From: Symsagittifera roscoffensis
Lineage: Eukaryota > Xenacoelomorpha > Acoela > Convolutidae
Reading direction: 5' to 3'
Length of the DNA stretch: 64,000 bases
Assembly (NCBI RefSeq): GCF_963678635.1
Contig: NC_087070.1
Span: 24,366,933-24,430,932, forward strand
Below, in pieces: positions 56,050-64,000 of the stretch (position 1 is its first letter; every line of letters starts with the position of its first letter). A program made the position numbers and the translations under genes. The notes under the pieces are model-generated. The model saw nothing but the letters and a program-made list of their open reading frames with translations, was not told the DNA's origin and did no database searches.

Positions 56050-57769
56050 AAATCCACATTCAAATATACATTTGGTCCTATGAGTTTTCATCGAAAGGTC
56101 ACAACAGTTTTAATGTGCTTTAGTCGCTTTTTTCTCTGACAGACTCGAGTCGAACATTTCATGCTCTGTCGAACTTGAGCCTGCTCATAAATTGTTTCAG
56201 TCTGGTTACTCAAATCATAAATTTTTCCGGACGAATGCTTCGAATCGCAATTTTTTGGGGTCGATAGGGTCGATCACAATTCGACAAATTCGTCCCTTGT
56301 TGAGTTAACATTGAAAATAAGCGATAAAAAATTAAAAACTATCGATCGCCCTTGATGAGTTATCACTGTTCATTGCCACAATAGCAAGTTTTATTGATCA
56401 TTTATCGCTAATTAGGCTAATTTTCAGCGATGAACAGCGATAAAAAAAAACATATCACAATGAACAATAGTGATATATAGTGAAAATAGTGAACCACTGG
56501 GTTCGATCGAGCAACCATCAGCCTATTGGACATGTGTTCTACCTCTGCACCACGCACCTATACTCATAAATTACAGGGTTTATCAACTCACACTCTCATT
56601 TGAAAGCTACTAGAGTTATTTAAGTTTTAGCGCTGATTTTGTACGGAATCATTACTGAAATAGCTCTGAAATATCGCAGGTTTATCCATGCAAAAAACTC
56701 TGAATTATACATGAATCAGCGCTGGAAAATAGTGATCACAAGGATACTAAAGAAAAGTAACAACTAACGGACGGCGGGAGTTCAATTCGGGTACTTTTCA
56801 ACCTTTTATGCAAATGTGATACTTAATCCGCAAATTACACTTTTTGCTCGAATGGAGTGCATGCTCGGGTTTCGAAATGGAAAAGCATGCTCGGGTTTCG
56901 AAATGGACAACGTCCCAACAAGTTACTGAAAAAATCCCTCGAATGAGCAAAAACTGTGAAAAGTTCAGTTTGAATCTCTATTTGGAGAAAAAGTTGTACA
57001 AATTAATTTATATGCTCAAAAATGACTGAAATCAAAGCCCATTTTTTAAATGTGCAATTAGTATAATCAGAAAACTGACTTTAATCTGGTTTATTCTATA
57101 GAATTATACAGAATTTATCCTTACAGGCCAATAGACAATTCCAAAATTGTCTAATCCAAATCTTCAGGAGGAGATTAAATGTTAAAATTCGACCTATAAA
57201 ATTCAGAAAGAAGCGCAATAAATGCATTAAGAGGTCTGTGCAGGGTCGAATCTAGGTTTTCTTGAAGTGTGGGAAGAAGGATTCCGTTTCTGAGTCTGGT
57301 CTAAGCACCCAATCCACAATTAATACGATCCACAATTATTACGATCCACAATTAATATTATTGGTGGCGTGCAATCAAAAAATTTTCAAAGGCGCGAGTT
57401 TTTTTGAAATCGTTGTCAATTTTGATTTTTAGCTCAAACTCGTTCTGAGCAGCGATTAACTTTTGAGCAGTCTACTCTAGTAAAAACATATAACGAAGAA
57501 AACTTGGCTTTTAACTCATATTCAGTGTATATTGGCAACAAATGCGACTTTGGATTTTATTTTGAATGGTTCGGCCAAAGTTTAAATAGTACCTAAAATA
57601 CCATCTACCCCATCCACACACCCACACTGAGACACATAAATACCTCTGCACGCTTGATAAACGTATGCTGTTTTGAGTTTTCGTCTCCTTCGGGGTTTGA
57701 TTTAAAACTCTTAATATGCGACAAAATCAAGGAAATAACTTACTTATTAGCTAGATTACAAGAAATTAA
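56050..57769. other. Mostly unassigned; GCGATAAA-type repeats and a tRNA-like stretch
   Basis: Between 56310 and 56480, short phrases around TGAACAGCGATAAAAA and GCGATAAAAAAT recur. A doubled ATGCTCGGGTTTCGAAATGG lies at 56862-56905. TACGATCCACAATTA is repeated three times at 57318-57358. No gene was seen. Confidence 0.4.
56491..56560 (-). repeat. tRNA-like stretch, possible SINE head
   Basis: On the minus strand GGTGCGTGGTGCAGAGGTAG resembles an A box/D arm. GGTTGCTCGATCGAACCC then matches a T-arm/B box. Acceptor pairing is poor, so a tRNA-derived repeat or pseudo-tRNA is likelier than a working gene. Confidence 0.45.
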
Positions 57770-58304
57770 CAAGACTGCTCGTATCAGAGCGACGCCCTGA
57801 ATGTTCCGACTGCCTTTGAACGTTTAAGGAGCAGTAATAACCTATAAAAATAAAATGTAATAAATTAAAATGAAAAATTTTTTTCTAAAATTTGATTTTT
57901 TTTAAACAAAATCAATCCCCACACGCCATATCAATCCCCACAAGTACAAAAGGATAGATTTCGCTCCTTTTAACAAACCAATTATGTCAAAAAGGCTTCT
58001 TCCAACCAATTTGGAACGATTTCTAAGACGGATTAAATATCCGCTTACGCGTTAATAGCGCGGAATATATCGCGCTTTAATTGTCCCAAATTGGCCAAAT
58101 TGGCAATCTTTAAACCCCCATAACTTTACTAAAATTGATCACGGGTAAAATTTTCAAATTTGAGCTCAGGACAACAATAGCTTTTGAATAATATATAAAA
58201 AATTCCATCAAAAATGGCCAGTTAAAAAGTCGAAATTTGTCTGAAGAAAAAAAAACCCACCCCGAGTACAAATATTCCGTTACTTTCGTATCGAAAGTCG
58301 GAAC
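57770..58304 (-). mobile_element. HINE copy immediately downstream of the tail-anchored protein gene
   Basis: Near full length with an intact 5' hairpin (GTATCGAAAGTCGGAAC). A short duplicated TCAATCCCCACA lies near 57912-57940. Its right end is 25 bases from the stop codon of the gene at 58330-59652, and it lies in that gene's transcription direction. Confidence 0.85.
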
Positions 58305-58329
58305 AATAATATCTTTTATGAGCAGCAAT

Positions 58330-59652
58330 TTATTTAACCAAAAAGACAACCAGTAAAATAAGCATTAAAAGTTGACAAGCAAAGATGACAGCTAAAAATG
58401 GCAAAATGAATTGTTGAACTTGAAGACACTCTTGACTTAAAGCTTTTGTTTTTGGACTGTTTTGCGAGATAGTGCTGATGGTATCGTGATATTGGCGTTT
58501 TTTGAAATCCGTTTCATCTGTGACAGTTTCGTCGTCCATTTTTGCGGTTGTCAACTGACTTCCGAATGGTTGCGGCTGACTGCTCGATTCTATTGAATGG
58601 TACTGTTTATCTTCGTATAATTTAAGCACCCTATCTGTTGAATTAGTTGGATTGTGGAAACATGCTTCTCTTGAAAGTTCAATGTTTGAATTAGAGTGCA
58701 GTTGAGTTAACTCGGAATCATCAGTCTGCGTGGCTTTCTCTATCGATTCTATTTTGTTTCTAGCTTCAACCAAGTGCTTCATAAGCCGGCTGATTTCTTC
58801 TTGAATTGGCTCCATTTGACTTATGCTGAGTTCTCCCACTTCTCTAGGGTTTCTCAAATAGTAAGTTGTGTCTCGTTTGGAAACGGGACGTTTATTGGAG
58901 TCCAGACCATCTTCAGCTGAATAGAATTTAAGACTACCTGACTGAGATGACTCAGGTTTAAGTTGTCCGAATTGCACTACACTTCGTTTCGCAGACCATT
59001 TTGACCTGGATGCCAAAGTAGAATCGCCGGCACCCCAAGTTGACCTTCTAGTCAGATTTGGAAGAGGGCCGACGGGGTCTGTCTCGGTCTGCTCAGATGG
59101 TTCAGAACTCGGAGACAGCTCTCTCACTGGTTCTTCTCGTGTTCTTCCAGCATCTTGGGTCGTGTTTTCAAACACGCCGGCATTCGGACCCGAAATACTT
59201 TCGGCTGAGTAAAAGATCAAGCTACCTGAGTGTGACGATGCTGGGTTGAGCACTACATCTCGGTTCGCAACCATGTTCAGCTCGGCCGGTAAACTGGTTG
59301 AATCAGCCGAATTTCGGGCCAAATTGCTCAAACCTGGCTCAGAGTACATATTTTCCTGAATAAATTCGGATGAAATTTGATTAGACTCTGAAACACTTGT
59401 CCCCAATGATTGCCTATGAGGAACAAGTGTGCTGGAATTATCAAACCATTCATGGGGCGGGTGGATATTGAAGGGACCATATTCTGGAATGGACCATCTG
59501 TTTGAAAGGTCAACAGACGATATATTTTCGGAATTTGGATCAATTTCGCTCAGATGTAAGGAGTCGCCCGCCCTCAAACTACTCATACCTGAGTTTCGCT
59601 GTGAGGAGTTGCACGAATGTTCGTCTAAGTTTATTCGGTTTCTTGGGTTCAT
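58330..59652 (-). CDS. Serine-rich, probable tail-anchored membrane protein of unknown family
   Basis: A 440-codon uninterrupted minus-strand frame starts at ATG 59652; TAA about 75 bases upstream in frame supports the start. I do not recognise the family. Positions below are counted from this ATG. The N-terminal two-thirds is polar and rich in Ser, Asn and Glu. SGSLIFYSAE (about 142-151) recurs as SGSLKFYSAE (about 238-247), each preceded by a similar DST...VV stretch, which suggests an internal repeat of about 96 residues. Residues about 278-306 look like a short coiled coil (EEISRLMKHLVEARNKIESI), followed by KATQTDD. The last 27 residues are a single hydrophobic helix (FILPFLAVIFACQLLMLILL) ending in one Lys, so the protein is probably inserted post-translationally with its bulk in the cytosol. 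No signal peptide is seen. The stop TAA lies inside AAATAAA, so a poly(A)-signal-like AATAAA overlaps it. Confidence 0.75.
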   Translation of the reverse strand: MNPRNRINLDEHSCNSSQRNSGMSSLRAGDSLHLSEIDPNSENISSVDLSNRWSIPEYGPFNIHPPHEWFDNSSTLVPHRQSLGTSVSESNQISSEFIQENMYSEPGLSNLARNSADSTSLPAELNMVANRDVVLNPASSHSGSLIFYSAESISGPNAGVFENTTQDAGRTREEPVRELSPSSEPSEQTETDPVGPLPNLTRRSTWGAGDSTLASRSKWSAKRSVVQFGQLKPESSQSGSLKFYSAEDGLDSNKRPVSKRDTTYYLRNPREVGELSISQMEPIQEEISRLMKHLVEARNKIESIEKATQTDDSELTQLHSNSNIELSREACFHNPTNSTDRVLKLYEDKQYHSIESSSQPQPFGSQLTTAKMDDETVTDETDFKKRQYHDTISTISQNSPKTKALSQECLQVQQFILPFLAVIFACQLLMLILLVVFLVK

Positions 59653-59699
59653 GTCACTTTTATTAATAATTGAAATTTGCAAAAAATGCGTTTTTAAGT

Positions 59700-60642
59700 C
59701 AATTAGCTGAAGATTAGTTCGCTCAAATTAACTCAAACTGTAAAAAATATATATATCATTTTCAAAAAAATGAATTAAGTGAATACTTTGTCTGAATTGT
59801 TTCTGCTTATTAATCCGCCAGCATTAAAAAAAAGATTTTCATCGTTGAAACTAGCAGAGCCAGTTATCTGATAATTAAAGTGTCACTGTATTAAGTGTTT
59901 TTGCATCATTCGTTCTCAATCAACCATAAAAACGCGTTTCTATCAATAAAACATAGTTTTTGCAATAATAATCTATAAAAAGTTTGTAATATCCGTAAGC
60001 GCTTGAATGATCCTTGGTAGTTGTGGATTCTTTTTACTAGGCACCATAAGGGGAGGGGGAATTTTCAATTAAGTCCCTATCTTTTGAAATCTACTTTTTT
60101 TTCTTTGGTCCGAAAAAACGTGAAAGTATTCATATGACTCTTCCTTCAGCTTTTTTAATTAATCAAACTAAAAGTCTATCCCAAAGAAACAAAAACTCAA
60201 AAACCAATTAGTAGTTATAGTGTTGCAACCACCCATATCCAATCGCATGTAAAACTTAGTCTGATAACGTATGGCGCCATACCTAACATAAAAATTCTAT
60301 AGACTATGACCACAGCTCGGCTTCTCTTTTATCATGCCTGAAGATTTATGATTATTAATCTGTTGCCATATTTGAAAATTCATGCTTTCTCTGTCGCCAT
60401 ATTTGAACATTGTTGATTGTGATTCTCTTGTGAATAATCATAATAATCATAATGAATTGTTTAAAGAAGTCATCACATGTACAGAATTACAACCGAAGAG
60501 TTTTTTTTACAAAAACATCACTTGAGAGAGCACCGTAACACTAAATTAAGCCTGTTTTCGGGCGTCTCAGAGCGATAATCAAATTTTTTCTGGTACCTTT
60601 GAAGATAGGGGAAGAAAACTTTGGGATGAGAGCCCAGCTTGA
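59700..60642. other. Upstream region of the tail-anchored protein gene, otherwise unassigned
   Basis: ATATATAT lies at about 59747-59754, roughly 95-100 bases upstream of the ATG on the minus strand, and could serve as a TATA-like element. Near 60040, GGCACCATAAGGGGAGGGGG resembles a decayed copy of the poly-G element. Confidence 0.3.
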
Positions 60643-60921
60643 TCACAAGAGAAAAAAAGGGTAAAATTTTTTGCGTTTGATAGAGTTCACCAGAATAATC
60701 AAAAAAATAAAAGTCATTACGAGGCCAAACTGTGCATTTTGTGCATTGTAAGCGGATTCCGCAACAAGGACGCTCCCTTTGTTCTTCTTTTGTTCTTTAC
60801 TTTCCTTTGATCGTTCCGACAAAATTTTCACATGTTTAAAGACTTGTCTCTGGAATCCAGGAACATACAAACACAAAATTGAGCTCCTATGCAGTGCACA
60901 GTTTGGCCTCGCAATAATCAT
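60643..60921 (-). CDS. Possible small membrane protein or exon
   Basis: 92 codons from ATG 60921. The middle is charged and coding-like (ERSKESKEQKKNKGSVLV, AESAYNAQNAQFG). One hydrophobic helix (LVMTFIFLIILV) lies near the C-terminus. I recognise no family. An in-frame TTCCAG|AGACAAG at about 60850 could be an acceptor, so part of it might be an exon. A chance frame cannot be excluded. Confidence 0.25.
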   Translation of the reverse strand: MIIARPNCALHRSSILCLYVPGFQRQVFKHVKILSERSKESKEQKKNKGSVLVAESAYNAQNAQFGLVMTFIFLIILVNSIKRKKFYPFFLL

Positions 60922-61385
60922 AATAAATTTTTTTTAAAGTTGCCAAAAAACAGTGAAGGAGGCAAAAACTGATTTTCTGTAGTTTAACTACAAAACAACA
61001 TCTTTATCAGATCACCATTAGTTTGAAAATAGTTATCTGAAAACTGACGTTCCAAGTTGTTTAGTTCCTGGTTTTTGAAAATTTTTCTTATTTTTGTAAA
61101 ATTAGGAAAAAAGAGCAAACAGTTGAAGAGTATTCGCGTTCTGGTAGCAACCGAGTGCTTTGATAAAACCTTGAGTGTACAGCTCTCGCTAGATTTCTTT
61201 CAGTTGAAATTGTTGCTTGCTTTTCTTTAATGATTACTTTGGGGGTAAATTTTCATGTTCGCTTTCACTGGATTTTACTCTGCACAAACTTTTCAGCTGT
61301 TAATAAGTCTGTAATTCTTCATTACAAAAACTTAATTTGTTTCGTTTTGTATTTAATTCATTCAATTTTTTTTATATATATGGTT
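60922..61385. other. Unassigned AT-rich sequence
   Basis: Probably includes the 3' part of the minus-strand LINE that follows, but no clear 3' end or tail repeat was found. Confidence 0.3.
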
Positions 61386-62750
61386 TTAGAAACACGTTTC
61401 ACCAGCATTTCTGGGTGTTCCAATTTTGTTCCATCCGTTGATGCGTAAACGAGGACTCCATATTGTAGAACTGGCTGACCAACATTTTACAGGCCAAAAA
61501 TAGCTACTTTTTGTCAAAATTTTTCTCAGTCTGTAAAAAATCCCACAGTACTGAGTGAAATTTTTTTCTAAAGAGGTTATGTGGTTTTCGAACATTAATT
61601 TTTCATCTAAAATAATTACAAGATTTTGAAAGTTACAATTTTTTCTGTTTTTGGCAATTAATTAATTATCTGTAGAATAGTTAACAGCTGATTTTTTGCC
61701 GAAATGCTTTTTTCTTACTGTGTGAAATGTTAATTTACTGCTTGCTAACCGAACACTTTTTGCTTGCTAAGTTTTGTTTATCGTTTATAATTTCGTGGTG
61801 ATTTGATTTTAGACTTTTTAATGAAAACCATGTTTTTATGACTGTGCCATCCGTATAGAAAAACATATTACTAGCTTGTTGAGGACGGTTGCTTTTTTAT
61901 ATCATAAGATCAATGTAAGATAAAATAATATAAGATGAATAACAATGGGCCCAAACATGATCCCTGTGGGACACCAAACTTCATTTTTCAATTTTTGCGC
62001 GTCTCGAGATGCAGAAGTTTTCGATATCAGGTCGATATCAGTTTGTCGATATCATGTCCAAGGCTGGCCTTGATTTTCTACTCTTTTATCAGTTTGCAGT
62101 ATGACATGTTTGATTGCCGAAAAAGAGATCAATGCATGATTTGTTTTTACTACTTTTTCAGGTCGCTTGCTTGCCGTTTTTAGGTTTTAATTCAAAAGTA
62201 TCTAGTACTCCTATGAGTTTGGTTTTCCTCTGGTTTTCGCTCAGTTTAATAATTTTGAAATCACCACACAACATGTTTTGCCTGGGAGTCATTCATAAAA
62301 CTATCCAAACATTTATGAAACTTGTCTAATGTTTGCGAGTTAACTACGCTGGGTGCTAAATGAACTCAAAAAAATTATAAATTTTTTTACAAGTTTTATC
62401 ACAATTCTGATGCTCAGATTTTGGACATTGTTATCGTTCAATTTTTTTGAGTACCCCAAAAACGATACTTTTCTGACACATATACCTACTCCATAACCTT
62501 TTTTTTCCTTGAGCATCCAATTGAAGATAAATACCTCAGTAGTTAATATAAATTGGTTAATTGATTTTCCTTTAACCATATTTCTGTTAAACATAGAGCT
62601 ATTGGCTTGGGATTTAATTGAGCAACCAAAATTTCATTTTCGTGAAGGTTTTTTGAAAGCGATCTTATGTTCTGTCGTAAAAATTGGTTGCTTGAATACA
62701 CACTTCAATGCCCCCATTAGCCTTAGTTGATCTTTTTGATTATTTAACTC
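61386..62750 (-). pseudogene. Decayed LINE (CR1/Jockey-like) with endonuclease and reverse transcriptase pieces
   Basis: On the minus strand three pieces lie in the order expected of a LINE ORF2. At about 62700-62340 is an APE-endonuclease-like piece: IALCLTEIWLKENQSINQF, then KEKKGYGVGICVRK. At about 61990-61935 is the reverse transcriptase motif KFGVPQGSCLGPLLFI. At about 61600-61386 is the thumb region (HITSLEKNFTQYCGIFYRLR, ILTKSSYFWPVKCW). A frame change brings VLQYGVLVYAST and TKLEHPEMLVKRVS. The stretch where the FADD box is expected reads FYTDGT, so the catalytic Asp pair is lost. Several frameshifts and deletions separate the pieces. The clade is a guess from motif style. Confidence 0.65.
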
Positions 62751-63381
62751 GAGCAGTAGCCTGTGATCGCTTCTACTTCTGCTTGACTAGTTTTGAACTA
62801 AAACTTGAAATTTTTGCGCTCCCTATGATTTTTACTTTTCGTACTTTTTTGTGCAACATATTTTTGCCAGCTTCTCCGTTAATTGTTAGTTAATTTTCAT
62901 GAGTAATAATAACTTACTAAAAAGAGCGAGAGAGAGAGGTAACATTTGATCAAAACATACTCGCGTAATCACAGACCTATTTTAAAAAATTACTAATTGG
63001 TATTGCACCAAAACATCGTTTTGAAGGATCGCTTAATCACAAACCAGTCAATGCTGCCTGCGAGAGAAAACCTTCCGATACGTTCACCAAACTTTCATTT
63101 GAAAAAAGTTTTGCTTACAATCAATTTAGCAAAAAAGTTGAAAAAGTACAGAGGAGCTTCATAAAGTCAACCTAAAAGAAAAAAATAATTCAAACTGACA
63201 AAAAGAGAAAAAAGCAAAATAGAAAAATCTTTTTTTTTGCCCTGCTTCACAATTTTAATCAAAGATGTTTAAAATGCTCAGCTCATAAAACAAACACTTA
63301 ACGAGAGCTTTGCACAGCTCGTCATTACTAACTCAAAAATTAAAGTTTCAGTTCCTCATTGTAGTCATGGAGCAGACACTT
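62751..63381. other. Unassigned AT-rich sequence
   Basis: Nothing supportable was seen beyond short frames. Confidence 0.3.
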
Positions 63382-63663
63382 TCATTGCTTAATTTTGGCA
63401 AAGTTATGTAATTTCACTGGCGGAGACATTTTTCGGACAGTTGCGTTTTTTCGCGAAGCTTGAACATGCTTCCTTTTTATTGCATTCCTCTCAAGTTTTT
63501 TCAATTCAACGAAACTGTATCCTTTGACATTATTTTTGCCATTTTCTTCCTTCCTTACCGCAACGGAAACCACACAGCTGTTTGTGGTGGTCTCGATATC
63601 CATCTGCTTTGAAGCTGCTTTTATTTTTGCTTCTGCTTTGGGCAGCGGATCGTTTAATTAAGT
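63382..63663 (-). CDS. Possible basic protein or terminal exon
   Basis: The minus frame is open from TAA near 63664 to the stop at 63382. ATG 63603 gives 73 codons; reading from the opening adds LNDPLPKAEAKIKAASKQ ahead of it. Composition is protein-like and Lys-rich (ELKKLERNAIKRKHVQASRK), with no recognised domain. It may be a last exon whose acceptor lies within the open stretch. Confidence is low. Confidence 0.3.
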
Positions 63664-63822
63664 CCTTTTTCTATTTACTGTGTAAAACTTTTGCGTAAAA
63701 TTCGTCTGCTGTTCCACATTACCGACGTATCATCAAAATAAACAAACTTGCAGAAGAAACTCGGCAAAAAGTCCTTTTACAACACAGGCAGAATATGACA
63801 CTTCTTTTTTCCTTCTATTTTT

Positions 63823-63995
63823 TTATTTCAATTCCCAAAAATTTTCGGAGAATCTCAAAGCCTTGATGGTTGCGTCATTTACTCTTCTGGCATCAAAAAA
63901 TGGGCTAGCAAAAACGACACTGTTCGTGCGTGAGTTTTGTTCTGCGCTCCTGGCCTCTCTTCCATATCATTTTGATTTCTTTGTTGTTCGTCCAT
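63823..63995 (-). CDS. Possible coding exon at the right edge
   Basis: Two overlapping minus-strand frames look coding. One starts at ATG 63995 (MDEQQRNQNDMEERPGAQN) and stops at 63879. The other is open from about 63966 to TAA 63823-63825 and includes TNSVVFASPFFDARRVNDAT and IKALRFSENFWELK. They could belong to one gene with splicing or a frameshift between them. AGA|GTAAAT at about 63884-63876 is a possible donor. The window ends 5 bases beyond the ATG, so upstream context is missing. Confidence 0.25.
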
Positions 63996-64000
63996 GTTTG

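Noticed and set aside
54043..56139. Many overlapping long frames in all phases
   Set aside because: A 4-base repeat without a stop gives open frames in several phases; there is no evidence of coding.
61935..62183. Plus-strand frame with NNNGPKHDPCGTPNF
   Set aside because: It is the antisense reading of the LINE reverse transcriptase motif on the minus strand.

Overview
The window is AT-rich nuclear DNA from an animal, most likely an invertebrate. Evidence is a GT-AG spliced neuropeptide-receptor gene, several classes of eukaryotic transposon (hAT, FLYWCH-MULE, LINE, LTR, Helentron-like), tRNA-like repeats and about 2 kb of ACAT microsatellite. There is no operon structure and no bacterial feature. 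The species cannot be named from the sequence.

Host genes are few. (1) Two exons on the + strand (100-508 and 30831-31039) join in frame across a 30.3-kb intron. They encode the N-terminus to TM4 of a rhodopsin-family receptor of the GnRH/adipokinetic hormone/corazonin group. TM5-TM7 exons were not found and probably lie beyond 64000. (2) An intact 440-codon gene on the minus strand (58330-59652) encodes a serine-rich, probably tail-anchored protein of unknown family with an internal repeat. (3) Weak small candidates lie on the minus strand at 60643-60921, 63382-63663 and 63823-63995.

Layout. 1-600: receptor exon 1. 600-3500: higher-GC decayed region with two coding-like frames and short direct repeats. 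3500-14000: quiet AT-rich intron with old Helentron-like copies and a ~0.3-kb tandem repeat (8745-9770). 15094-19289: a 2.1-kb unit in tandem. 19360-20465: FLYWCH-MULE transposase pseudogene. 20900-34860: dense Helentron-like cluster surrounding receptor exon 2, which sits inside a ~1.1-kb-armed inverted duplication. 34860-42900: quiet, with a LINE tail (37268-37477) and two more Helentron-like copies. 42940-48060: a 2.55-kb tandem duplication; each unit carries an internally deleted hAT with transposase remnant, a second hAT-like MITE and a long palindrome. 51830-56050: GTCGAA minisatellite, ACAT microsatellite and a broken Ty3-like pol. 57770-64000: tail-anchored gene, a decayed LINE on the minus strand, and possible small exons at the right edge.

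The dominant signal is one ~0.5-kb repeat family with about 25 copies or pieces. Its 9-base 5'-terminal sequence GTTCCGACT recurs as the inverse AGTCGGAAC about 40 bases inside the 3' end. A GGGC/GCCC hairpin and a short tail ending TCTTG follow. That layout matches the asymmetric terminal inverted repeats described for Helentrons and their non-autonomous HINEs. No Rep/helicase gene is present here. Tandem copies, 3'-end stubs, one-sided shared flanks and a CpG-rich palindromic core make it the best candidate for something undescribed. All gene and family names rest on reading motifs by eye, without database search.
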